From positions 124,001 through 188,000 of the forward strand of contig JAEEQS010000002.1 in NCBI GenBank assembly GCA_016285455.1: DNA of 64,000 bases. Reading direction: 5' to 3'. Below the pieces are notes generated by a model, which was not told the origin of the DNA, did no database searches, and worked only from the letters and a program-made list of their open reading frames with translations. Made by a program: the position numbers and the translations under genes. Origin of the DNA: Bacteroidales bacterium (GTDB taxonomy: Bacteria > Bacteroidota > Bacteroidia > Bacteroidales > UBA932). The first letter of the stretch is position 1. Each line of letters starts with the position of its first letter. Shown one piece after another: positions 45,646 to 53,496 of the stretch.

Positions 45646-46881
45646 ATGAAAAAGATTAGTATTGCCCTGCCTTGGCAGATATTGATAGGCCTTTTGCTGG
45701 GCGCAGTTTTCGGCATTCTTCTGCCGCAATATGCAGGATATATAGACTGGGCCGGACAGATATTCCTCAGGGCCTTGAAGATGATTATCATCCCTCTGGT
45801 ATTCACGTCTCTGGTAGTGGGAGTTGCCAGCATCAACTCCTCCAAAGACCTGGGAAGAATCGCAGGAAAGACGCTTCTCTACTACCTGGTTACCACAGCT
45901 ATAGCCATTGCCATAGGCCTTGTGCTGGTGAACCTGATAAAGCCGGGAGTTGGAGCCAACCTGCCTATGCCTGAGAACGTGGATATCTCCACCGTGGGCA
46001 AGAGCGAGACTTCCTTTATGGACCAAATTATCCACATAGTTCCAGACAATATCTTCAAGGAGATGAGCGCCGGCAACATCCTGCCTGTTATTTTCTTTGC
46101 CATAATCTTCGGATATTTCATAACCCGAAGCAGAGAAAAGACCAGAGGCACCCTGCTGGACATCTGCAACTCCATTAACGAGGTGATAATGAAGATCACG
46201 ATGTTCGTCATAAAGCTCGCCCCTTACGGAGTGTTTGCCATCGTGAGCAATATGCTTGCAAAACAGATAAATGCAGGCAATTCCATCCTGGATCTTATCA
46301 GCTCACTGGGCATTTATCTGCTGGTGGTATGGGCCGGTATGCTCATCCAGTTCTTTGGAGTTCTTCCTGCCGGAGTGTTCTTCCTCGGAAGGGAGCATCC
46401 TTACCGCCATATGAAGAAGATGAGCACCGCCATCCTGACTGCATTTTCCACCTGCTCTTCCGGAGCGGCTCTTCCTATATCTATGAGAGATAGTGAAACC
46501 AAGTGCGGCATTTCCAACAAGATCACCAGTTTCGTACTGCCGCTGGGAGCTACCATCAATATGAACGGAACCGCCTTGTATGAAGGAGTTACTGTGCTGT
46601 TCATAGCCCAGGTTTACGGCATAGACATGAGCATTGCCCAGCAGCTGATAGTTTTGGGAACCGTTATGCTAAGCGCCATTGGAACCGCCGGAATACCTAT
46701 GGCGGGATTCGTGATGCTGAGCATTGCCCTCAGCGTAGCGGGCCTTCCTCTGGAAGCAATGGGCCTGGTTCTTGCAATAGATCAGCTCTGCGATATGCCT
46801 AGAACCGCCACCAACTCCTACGGAGACGCCTGCGGAGCCGTGGTAATCGCCAAGAGCGAAGGTGAAAAACTCACGATTTAA
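45646..46881 (+). CDS. Dicarboxylate/amino acid:cation symporter (DAACS family)
   Basis: A 411-residue inner-membrane symporter of the GltP/GltPh fold that takes up glutamate, aspartate, serine or C4-dicarboxylates with Na+ or H+. Family landmarks are visible: the serine-rich hairpin TCSSGAALPISMRD, the TM7 motif GATINMNGTALYEGV, the HP2 region AIGTAGIPMAGFVMLSIAL, and the TM8 DQLCDMPRTATNSYGD. The Asp and Arg in TM8 (DMPRTATN) resemble substrate-binding residues of acidic amino-acid carriers. Coupled with the racemase gene just upstream. Confidence 0.93.
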   Translation: MKKISIALPWQILIGLLLGAVFGILLPQYAGYIDWAGQIFLRALKMIIIPLVFTSLVVGVASINSSKDLGRIAGKTLLYYLVTTAIAIAIGLVLVNLIKPGVGANLPMPENVDISTVGKSETSFMDQIIHIVPDNIFKEMSAGNILPVIFFAIIFGYFITRSREKTRGTLLDICNSINEVIMKITMFVIKLAPYGVFAIVSNMLAKQINAGNSILDLISSLGIYLLVVWAGMLIQFFGVLPAGVFFLGREHPYRHMKKMSTAILTAFSTCSSGAALPISMRDSETKCGISNKITSFVLPLGATINMNGTALYEGVTVLFIAQVYGIDMSIAQQLIVLGTVMLSAIGTAGIPMAGFVMLSIALSVAGLPLEAMGLVLAIDQLCDMPRTATNSYGDACGAVVIAKSEGEKLTI

Positions 46882-46894
46882 GTTAGAATTATAT

Positions 46895-48307
46895 ATGAAA
46901 AGAATGATTGCAGCAGCTGCGCTAGTTTTGGCAGCATCGCTGAGCCTTAAAGCACAGCCTTACATTGGCCCGCAAACCAGCCCTGTATATGCAACTCCAG
47001 ACTGGGAGCAGGTACAGGCCAACCCTAAGATGGTTCTCTCCGACTACCAGCCCTATCCTGTGCTGAACGAAGACCCGGCATCCATCCCATCGCTGACCAA
47101 AGCTCCAAAAGGCTACAAGCCATTCTACATCAGCCATTACGGCAGGCACGGATCGCGCTGGCTGATAAGCACCGCCACCTATACTGAGCCAGTGGCTTTC
47201 CTCAAGAAGGCAAAGGCTGAAGGAATGCTGACTCCGCTTGGAGAAGATGTGCTTTCAAGGCTGGAGAAAGTTGAGGAAGCAGCCAGAGGACGCTACGGGG
47301 AACTCACCCGGCTGGGAGCAGAGCAGCACCGCCAGATTGCCGGCAGGATGTTCAAGAACTTCCCGCATGTATTCAAGGGAAACGCTCCTGTTGACGCAAA
47401 GAGCACGGTGGTAATCCGCTGCATCCTCAGCATGGAATCTTTCTGCATGAGGCTCAAGGAACTGAACCCGAAACTCAGAATCACCAACGATGCCTCCCAC
47501 CACGATATGTACTATATGAACAACCAGGATCCGGACGGCTTCTTCAAGAAGATAACTTCAGACCCCGAAAACGCCAAAATCCTCAAGGCTTACGGACAGA
47601 AAGTGTTCACGCCGGAACGCCTGGTAACCAGCCTCATCAAAGATACTTCCTGGTTTACAACATACAAAGAGAAGTTTGCCTTCAAAGACAATCCTGAAAA
47701 GCTCCCTAAATACACGGCCACAAGTTTGTTCTACGATGTTACAGAACTTGCCATTAGCCTTCCAAACACAGATCTGGACATCAGCCTGATGGACGTGGTT
47801 ACTCTGGAGGACATGCACCAGCTCAACCTCTACCGCAACCTCGGTTCATACCGTTACGCCGGATTCTGCGACATGGGCCAGAAGGTTACTCCTTTCCGCC
47901 AGACCTATCTGCTGAAGAACATCATAGAGACTGCAGACAAGGCCATTGAAAGCGTGGGAACAGACGGAAGCAAGACAGCAGGAGCAACCTTGCGTTTCGG
48001 CCACGACTCCAACCTGATGCCTCTGTGCTCCCTTATGAACATAGACGGCGCCGGAGTCTACGAGCCAAACAATGACAACGTGGCAAACGTCTGGAACATA
48101 GAGCACTACATTCCTAAAGCAGGAAACCTCCAGTTCATCTTCTACGGAAAGAAAAATGCCCCGGTCCTGATCAAGGTACTCCTCAACGAACACGAGGCCA
48201 CTCTTCCTGTTGAAACAGACAAGTTCCCTTACTACGAATGGGAAAAGGTAAAGGCCTTCTACCTGAACATCTTGGCCAATTCCCCTATCAAGGAAAAATT
48301 TGAATAA
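46895..48307 (+). CDS. Secreted histidine-type acid phosphatase (phytase/MINPP-like)
   Basis: A 470-residue exported phosphatase of histidine phosphatase branch 2. Signal peptide to about residue 21 (LSLKAQ), the catalytic motif HYGRHGSRW with phosphohistidine His85, and the acid/base HD pair in RFGHDSNLMPL near residue 370. Such enzymes remove phosphate from inositol phosphates or other monoesters in the periplasm; MINPP-type members often carry HAE rather than HD. I start it at the ATG of MKRMIAAAA; an upstream in-frame ATG inside the symporter gene would spoil the signal peptide. It is in the racemase-symporter operon for no obvious metabolic reason. Confidence 0.9.
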   Translation: MKRMIAAAALVLAASLSLKAQPYIGPQTSPVYATPDWEQVQANPKMVLSDYQPYPVLNEDPASIPSLTKAPKGYKPFYISHYGRHGSRWLISTATYTEPVAFLKKAKAEGMLTPLGEDVLSRLEKVEEAARGRYGELTRLGAEQHRQIAGRMFKNFPHVFKGNAPVDAKSTVVIRCILSMESFCMRLKELNPKLRITNDASHHDMYYMNNQDPDGFFKKITSDPENAKILKAYGQKVFTPERLVTSLIKDTSWFTTYKEKFAFKDNPEKLPKYTATSLFYDVTELAISLPNTDLDISLMDVVTLEDMHQLNLYRNLGSYRYAGFCDMGQKVTPFRQTYLLKNIIETADKAIESVGTDGSKTAGATLRFGHDSNLMPLCSLMNIDGAGVYEPNNDNVANVWNIEHYIPKAGNLQFIFYGKKNAPVLIKVLLNEHEATLPVETDKFPYYEWEKVKAFYLNILANSPIKEKFE

Positions 48308-48316
48308 CAAAACATT

Positions 48317-49423
48317 ATGAAAATGAAACGATATCTTGCATCCATTCTTTTGCTGGCCGCGCTTCTGACATCTTTTTCGGCCAGCGCTCAGGAAGAAAAG
48401 ACATCCAAGCCAGACACCTTGTATGTAAACTTCCTGGAAGGTCTTGACAAGGGAGACATTATCCCCTTCAAGTATATTTACCAAAGGGCCAAAATCGGTG
48501 TCGGAGAAGTTCAGGACACTGCTTTAACATGTTCCATAACCAAGGATATTTCCTTTGAGGTGGTTGAAAACAACAAGGAAGAGCACGTTGTTCATTTCAC
48601 CGTGACTCAAGATAACTTTATAAAAGTGGGCCCTGAGTGCAACAATTTCCGCTATAGCGGTTCCACTTGCCTTGTAGGAGACGGCTTTACATACGATGTA
48701 TATGTGACATACTCGGGAAATATGTACGGGCCTTGTCCAGACGAAATGTATTCCAGGTACCAGAAGAATCTGGATTATATTTCAGACACCCTGGCAAATA
48801 GTCCTTATGTTTCTAAAAAGCTCTCCAAAGAAGAATGGACGGATATCTTTTCCTTTATGAAGGACACAAGCTATGTTCTGTCTCACGCCTCCTCCGATTT
48901 TTCTGACCTGTTCTTTTTTGGCGCCTATGACTATGAGCCGGACGAGGTTTATACATCTATAGACAGCGTTTTGTGCGACGCTGACCAGCAGTATTATTAC
49001 ATCCAGAAACGTTTCGGATGGGACAAAACATTTTCAGAAAACAACGAAGAGTTCAAAAATACTTATGTATTCCGGTCTTCACAGGTTATTGACCCGCATC
49101 TTTTCCTTGAAATTCTCTATTCGCCACACAAGTTTACAAAGGAAGAACTAGAAGATTTGATCCAGAAAGCCGATCCGAAAAGACTGAAACACATAGTTGA
49201 AATTACCGAGATAGCAGACAAGGCTATGGGAATGCCTATACTGCTGGAAAAAGAGACTCTCGAGGGTTACTATGAAAAGGTCGGCGAGGATTATGTCTGC
49301 CTTAAGAAAGAGATTCTGATACTCGACTTTGATAAGCTTGGGGCAGACGAAGGGGATGAAGACGAAGAAGATGATGACGACTCGCCTCGCTACGACGACT
49401 ACGGCTTCATCAAAGTGAAATAG
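48317..49423 (+). CDS. Unknown exported protein with acidic C-terminal tail
   Basis: A 368-residue protein I do not recognise. A signal peptide (to about residue 25, FSASAQ) predicts export. The body is rich in Tyr, Asp and Phe, with weak beta character at the start (DISFEVVENNKEEHVVHFTV) and helical stretches later (SKKLSKEEWTDIFSFMKDTS; HKFTKEELEDLIQKADPKRL). There is no lipobox. The end is strongly acidic (DEGDEDEEDDDDSPRYDDYG) and then reads GFIKVK. It begins nine bases after the phosphatase gene and closes the operon at a bidirectional terminator. Acidic tails like this can bind Ca2+ or cations, but no function is assigned. Confidence 0.7.
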   Translation: MKMKRYLASILLLAALLTSFSASAQEEKTSKPDTLYVNFLEGLDKGDIIPFKYIYQRAKIGVGEVQDTALTCSITKDISFEVVENNKEEHVVHFTVTQDNFIKVGPECNNFRYSGSTCLVGDGFTYDVYVTYSGNMYGPCPDEMYSRYQKNLDYISDTLANSPYVSKKLSKEEWTDIFSFMKDTSYVLSHASSDFSDLFFFGAYDYEPDEVYTSIDSVLCDADQQYYYIQKRFGWDKTFSENNEEFKNTYVFRSSQVIDPHLFLEILYSPHKFTKEELEDLIQKADPKRLKHIVEITEIADKAMGMPILLEKETLEGYYEKVGEDYVCLKKEILILDFDKLGADEGDEDEEDDDDSPRYDDYGFIKVK

Positions 49424-49442
49424 GATTAAATAGGTACACAAA

Positions 49443-49464
49443 AAAGGCCGAGAAATCGGCCTTT
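49443..49464. terminator. Bidirectional terminator shared by the acidic-protein gene and tRNA-Phe
   Basis: A nine-base-pair stem AAAGGCCGA / TCGGCCTTT with a GAAA tetraloop. A-rich sequence on the left and T-rich on the right make it usable on both strands: it ends the plus-strand racemase operon and lies eight bases beyond the 3' end of tRNA-Phe on the minus strand. Confidence 0.9.
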
Positions 49465-49471
49465 AATTTTG

Positions 49472-49544
49472 TGGTGTCACCGGGAATCGAACCAGGGACA
49501 CAAGGATTTTCAGTCCTTTGCTCTACCAACTGAGCTATGACACC
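49472..49544 (-). tRNA. tRNA-Phe (anticodon GAA)
   Basis: A 73-base tRNA on the minus strand. Acceptor stem GGTGTCA/TGACACC, D arm AGCTCAGTTGGTAGAGC, anticodon arm AGGACTGAAAATCCT with GAA in the loop, variable loop, and T arm CCTGGTTCGATTCCCGG with the standard TTCGATT. Discriminator base is A. CCA is not encoded (the next bases are CAA), so it must be added by tRNA nucleotidyltransferase. Single tRNA, not in a cluster. Confidence 0.98.
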
Positions 49545-49559
49545 ATTTATTTGGGAGTG

Positions 49560-49590
49560 CAAATATAGAGATTATTTTTAATTTTGCAAC
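49560..49590 (-). promoter_or_regulatory. Promoter of tRNA-Phe (GTTG-N19-TATATTTG)
   Basis: On the minus strand a perfect TATATTTG (49560-49567) is preceded by GTTG (49587-49590) with a 19-base spacer, ending 15 bases before the mature tRNA 5' end. The -33 element overlaps the priA -7 region, so the two divergent promoters interlock. Confidence 0.75.
49579..49586 (+). promoter_or_regulatory. -7 promoter box of priA (TAATTTTG)
   Basis: Perfect TAnnTTTG ending five bases before the priA ATG; transcription would start at or within about three bases of the start codon. No matching -33 at the expected distance. It overlaps the -33 of the divergent tRNA-Phe promoter. Confidence 0.5.
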
Positions 49591-49591
49591 T

Positions 49592-51682
49592 ATGGACGGG
49601 CAATTTGTTTTCTATGCTTGCGTTATACTCCCGATAAAGTTCGAGGAGGAGGTTTTCTATGGAATAACCTCTGACAAGAAGGAAACTGCGGCCGGAAGCT
49701 GGGTGGAGGTGGAATTCGGGGGAAGAACCCTGCAGGGAGTAGTAAGAAGGACCGTTGACTGGGCAGGCCTGCCATCCAAGAGCAGAAGCGTGGAAATTAA
49801 GCCCATCGGCCAGCTTCTGGACAGAACGCCAGTGGGAATGTCCGAAATCCGTTTCTGGGATATTATTGCAAAGTATTATCTGTGCACCTGCGGAGAAGTT
49901 TTCAAAGCCGCATACCCTATTCTGACGGTAAGGCAGCAGGAGGTATCGTCACACAAAAAGCCGGAAGACGTGCTTTCTGCCATCAAGGAGGAATTTGAGG
50001 AGATTGTCCTTTCCTCTGCCCAGCAAAAGGCTTATGGACAGATTCAGGAACAGCTGGGAAAAAAGACCGTGCTTCTGGAAGGAGTAACCGGAAGCGGAAA
50101 GACTGAAATCTACATAAAGCTGATAGACAAATGCCTGTCTGAAGGCAAGGACGCTCTCTATATGGTTCCTGAGATCGCGATGGGAAACTATCTGCATCAA
50201 CGGCTGAAGGAGCATTACGGAGAAAGGCTGATGAGCTTCCATTCATCGGTGACTCAGGCTTCTAAGAAACTTATAAGGGAAGTGCTGACCTTCAAGGGAA
50301 AGCCGGAGTGCCCGAGAAAGCCAGTGGTGGTGCTGGGAACAAGATCATCCGTATTTCTGCCTATGGAAAACCTGGGGCTTGTTGTGGTGGATGAAGAGCA
50401 CGACCAGAGCTACAAGCAGGAAGATCCGGCTCCGCGATACAATGGCAGAGACGCTGCTCTGCTTCTGGCCCAGATGCACGGGGCAAAGGTTCTGCTGGGA
50501 AGTGCAACCCCTTCTTTTGAAAGCCTTTACAACTGTTATACGAGGAAGTTTGCAAGAGTTCTGCTGACAGAAAAATACTTCCAGTCTCCGCCGCCTGAAG
50601 TGACGGTTATAGACACTATCTGGACCAGGAAAAGCCGCCAGATGAAGGGCTGTTTTTCCCAGCAGCTGATAAACCTGATGGAAAAAACCATCGCAGAGCA
50701 TAAACAGGTTTTGGTATTCAGAAACCTGCGTTCCTATGCTCCGGTGGTACAGTGTTCCGAGTGCGGAGAGGCGGTCAAATGCCCGCACTGCAACGTTCCG
50801 CTGAGTTACCACCGCTATGACAATACCCTAAGATGCCACTGGTGCGAGTACAAGGCTCCATATTCTCCAGTATGCCCTTCCTGCGGAAAACAGGCTCTGG
50901 AATATCGCGGAGCCGGAACCGAGAAAATAGAAGAGGAATTGAAGGAACTCTTCCCTGCCGCTCGCATTGCCCGTTATGACGCAGACATTGCCCAAAGCAA
51001 GAAGGAAGCCCTTAAGGTGATGACGGACTTTGCACAGGGAAACACAGATATACTTGTGGGCACACAGATGACAAGCAAGGGGTTCGACTTTGAAAACCTC
51101 GCGCTTGTGGCTGTTATCCAGGCCGATACAATTCTTTCTCAGCAGGATTTCAGGGCAGACGAAAAGGCTATGCAACTCTTTATCCAGCTTCTTGGAAGAA
51201 GCGGAAGAAGAAACTCCAAAGGCCATCTTGTCATCCAGACAAACCAGAAAAACCATCCTGTTATAAAGAACATCCAGGAAATGTCTTCCAGACTGTCTTG
51301 GGAGTATGAAACCGGAGCTGCCGCCTCAGCGGATTTAGAAGAAAACCCTCACGGGGAAATGATGGCTGAAAGAAGCATGTACTGCTTCCCGCCTTTTGTA
51401 AGGCTGGTGAACGTGATTCTGAGGAACAAGAACTTCCACAAGCTGGAGAGCGCAGCCGCTTCCCTTTCTCACGTGCTCAAGAATACAAGATCTTTCTCAG
51501 CGATGGAAATATCAGGGCCTTTTGCCCCACGTATGGAAAAGCTCCGCGACGAGTACCAGCTGTGCTTCAGCATAAAGTTCTCTAGAGACACCCGCCTCCA
51601 GGCAAACAAAGACGCCTTGAAAAAAATCTTAAGTCTGATGAAACTCCCCGTCCAGGTGATTATTGACGTGGACCCTGTCTAG
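49592..51682 (+). CDS. priA: Primosomal replication-restart helicase PriA (short form)
   Basis: 3'-5' helicase that reloads the replisome at stalled forks. Residues about 1-112 are the 3'-DNA-binding domain, ending KYYLCTCGEVFKAAYP. Helicase motifs follow: Walker A GVTGSGKTEIY near residue 165, DEEH at 267-270, and GTQMTSKGFDFENLALV. Eight zinc cysteines are present (CSECG, CPHC, CHWC, CPSCG). At 696 residues it is shorter than the 730-830 usual for PriA: only about 30 residues separate the DNA-binding domain from the helicase start, too few for the winged-helix domain. The ATG directly follows a -7 box. It abuts the convergent lipid-kinase gene with zero spacing. Confidence 0.92.
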   Translation: MDGQFVFYACVILPIKFEEEVFYGITSDKKETAAGSWVEVEFGGRTLQGVVRRTVDWAGLPSKSRSVEIKPIGQLLDRTPVGMSEIRFWDIIAKYYLCTCGEVFKAAYPILTVRQQEVSSHKKPEDVLSAIKEEFEEIVLSSAQQKAYGQIQEQLGKKTVLLEGVTGSGKTEIYIKLIDKCLSEGKDALYMVPEIAMGNYLHQRLKEHYGERLMSFHSSVTQASKKLIREVLTFKGKPECPRKPVVVLGTRSSVFLPMENLGLVVVDEEHDQSYKQEDPAPRYNGRDAALLLAQMHGAKVLLGSATPSFESLYNCYTRKFARVLLTEKYFQSPPPEVTVIDTIWTRKSRQMKGCFSQQLINLMEKTIAEHKQVLVFRNLRSYAPVVQCSECGEAVKCPHCNVPLSYHRYDNTLRCHWCEYKAPYSPVCPSCGKQALEYRGAGTEKIEEELKELFPAARIARYDADIAQSKKEALKVMTDFAQGNTDILVGTQMTSKGFDFENLALVAVIQADTILSQQDFRADEKAMQLFIQLLGRSGRRNSKGHLVIQTNQKNHPVIKNIQEMSSRLSWEYETGAAASADLEENPHGEMMAERSMYCFPPFVRLVNVILRNKNFHKLESAAASLSHVLKNTRSFSAMEISGPFAPRMEKLRDEYQLCFSIKFSRDTRLQANKDALKKILSLMKLPVQVIIDVDPV

Positions 51683-52627
51683 CTACATTTTGTAGGAAGA
51701 ACCTACCACAACCTTGATGCTCTTTGGAACCAGTCCGAACTTGAATGGAGAAGTGCCCACGGCCTCTCCGTCAATCTCTATTCTAGTCTCTGGCTCCGTA
51801 TGAATTTCAATGGTGCGGCACTGCTGGAAAAGCACCTCAGGAAGAGTGTATATCTTTCCGGAATACAGCAGTTTGAAGTTCCTGATGATCTTAAGCTTGG
51901 ACATATCCGTAATAACGGTAAGGTCAAGCAAACCGTCGTCTATTGCGGCATTAGGAGTCTGCTGCATTCCGCCGCCGTTGTACCTTCCGATTCCAACGGC
52001 TCCGGAAAATACAGGTCCGCTGTAGAATGGCTGGCCGTCCACCAATATGTCAAAATGCTTGTTCTTGAACTTAAGCAGAGTGTTGAATGTACTCCTTAAA
52101 TACAACCCCTTGCCGTACTTGCCCTCATCTTTGAGGTTGTTGTACTTGAGGTTAACCACGGCATCGAATCCCAGGCCGGCCACATTAGCCATATATCTTA
52201 TGTGAGGCACTCTGGTTTCAAAGAACTCTATTTTTCCCACATCCTGAAGAACAGTCCTTTTCTGGACAAGAGCCTCCACCGCCTCGGAATAGGTCAGGGA
52301 GATTCCGTACATTCTGATCCAGTCGTTGCCGGTACCGGTTGGAATTACCGCCAGGAAAATATCTGTAGTAGGAACAGCTTTCTGTATGAAAATCCCGTTC
52401 ACAACCTCGTGGATGGTGCCGTCTCCGCCCACCGCCACAATATGCCGGTAGCCGTTGTTGATGGCATTCACGGTAAGTTCTATTGCGTGAAATTTGTGTT
52501 CGGTGAACACGCAGGTGAACTTCAACCCGCTATTGTACATAAGGTTAGATATCACGGGCCAGTCCTTCAGACCGCGCCCGCTTCCCGCCTTGGGATTTAC
52601 TATCACCATCCAACTTTCCGTAGTCAT
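51683..52627 (-). CDS. Diacylglycerol/lipid kinase family protein (DagK/YegS-like)
   Basis: A 314-residue soluble lipid kinase of the DAGK catalytic family. The N-terminus has VIVNPKAGSGRGLKDWP, the ATP-binding GGDGTIHEVVNGI, and PTGTGNDWIRMYGI, with later AGLGFDAVVN. The C-terminal domain ends in the INTEIDGEAVGTSP-like region IEIDGEAVGTSPFKF. Substrate may be diacylglycerol, ceramide or another lipid and cannot be told from sequence. It has a -7 box only eight bases before its ATG. Convergent with priA: the stops form TAGCTA. Confidence 0.92.
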   Translation of the reverse strand: MTTESWMVIVNPKAGSGRGLKDWPVISNLMYNSGLKFTCVFTEHKFHAIELTVNAINNGYRHIVAVGGDGTIHEVVNGIFIQKAVPTTDIFLAVIPTGTGNDWIRMYGISLTYSEAVEALVQKRTVLQDVGKIEFFETRVPHIRYMANVAGLGFDAVVNLKYNNLKDEGKYGKGLYLRSTFNTLLKFKNKHFDILVDGQPFYSGPVFSGAVGIGRYNGGGMQQTPNAAIDDGLLDLTVITDMSKLKIIRNFKLLYSGKIYTLPEVLFQQCRTIEIHTEPETRIEIDGEAVGTSPFKFGLVPKSIKVVVGSSYKM

Positions 52628-52635
52628 AACGGGTA

Positions 52636-52643
52636 CAAAAATA
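52636..52643 (-). promoter_or_regulatory. -7 promoter box of the lipid-kinase gene (TATTTTTG)
   Basis: Perfect TAnnTTTG on the minus strand, eight bases before the ATG, predicting a leader of only a few bases. A TTTG lies 15 bases upstream, shorter than the standard spacing. Confidence 0.5.
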
Positions 52644-52682
52644 ATAAAATCACCGATGCAAAGGAATACCCGATTTTTTTGC

Positions 52683-52690
52683 TATTTTTG
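52683..52690 (+). promoter_or_regulatory. -7 promoter box of parA (TATTTTTG)
   Basis: Perfect TAnnTTTG 20 bases before the parA ATG, divergent from the lipid-kinase promoter. No good -33 element. Confidence 0.5.
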
Positions 52691-52710
52691 TTGGGTTATG
52701 ATGAAATGAT

Positions 52711-53496
52711 ATGGGAAAAGTAATTTCTATAGCAAACCAGAAGGGCGGAGTGGGCAAAACCACCACCGCAATCAACCTTGCCGCATCGCTTGCCGTGCTG
52801 GAGAAAAAGACCCTGCTGATAGATGCGGATCCGCAGGCAAACGCCACTTCAGGCCTGAATTTCAATCCGAATTCAACAGACAAGAAGACCATATACGAAG
52901 TTCTGATAGGCACTCGCCAGATTGAGGAAATCCTGCTGGAAACAGAAATCAAGAACCTCTACGTGGCCCCTTCTCACATAAATCTGGCAGGAGCGGAGAT
53001 TGAACTGGTAGAAGAGATAGAATCTCAGGAAGACAGGGCAAACGTTATGAAAAATGCCATTGCTCATATAAGAGACAAGTTTGATTTCATAATCATAGAC
53101 TGCGCCCCTTCTCTGGCTACGGTAACAATCAACGCCCTGGTGGCATCGGATTCCGTAATCATCCCTATCCAGAGCGAATTCTTTGCTCTGGAAGGCCTGG
53201 GAAAACTCCTGAACACAATCAAGCTTACCCAGATAGAGCTGAATCCGGACCTTACCATAGAAGGCTTCCTGCTGACAATGTTCGACTCAAGGCTCAGGCT
53301 TGCAAACCAGGTGGCTGAAGACGTAAGGCGCCATTTTGGAGCAATGGTGTTTGAGACAATCATTAACAGGAATGTAAGGCTCAGCGAAGCGCCTAGCCAC
53401 GGAAAGCCTGTCATCCTGTATGACGCAATGAGCAACGGAAGCAACAATTACCTTAACCTCGCCAAAGAGGTGATAGCCAAGAACCAGCAGCTATGA
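52711..53496 (+). CDS. parA: Chromosome-partitioning ATPase ParA (Soj)
   Basis: Walker-type ATPase that with ParB segregates the replication origin. The 261-residue protein has the deviant Walker A KGGVGKTTTAINLAA at residues 11-25, the LLIDADPQANATSG motif (Walker A'), the FIIIDCAPSLATVTINAL Walker B, and the usual C-terminal RNVRLSEAPSHGKP segment. parB overlaps its stop by four bases (ATGA), so the pair is co-translated. Chromosomal parAB usually lies near oriC; parS sites were not found in the coding sequence by eye. Confidence 0.97.
   Translation: MGKVISIANQKGGVGKTTTAINLAASLAVLEKKTLLIDADPQANATSGLNFNPNSTDKKTIYEVLIGTRQIEEILLETEIKNLYVAPSHINLAGAEIELVEEIESQEDRANVMKNAIAHIRDKFDFIIIDCAPSLATVTINALVASDSVIIPIQSEFFALEGLGKLLNTIKLTQIELNPDLTIEGFLLTMFDSRLRLANQVAEDVRRHFGAMVFETIINRNVRLSEAPSHGKPVILYDAMSNGSNNYLNLAKEVIAKNQQL

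Noticed and set aside
46862-46894. Upstream ATG that would lengthen the acid phosphatase by 11 codons and overlap the symporter gene
   Set aside because: The longer N-terminus would displace a well-formed signal peptide; the ATG at 46895 is better.
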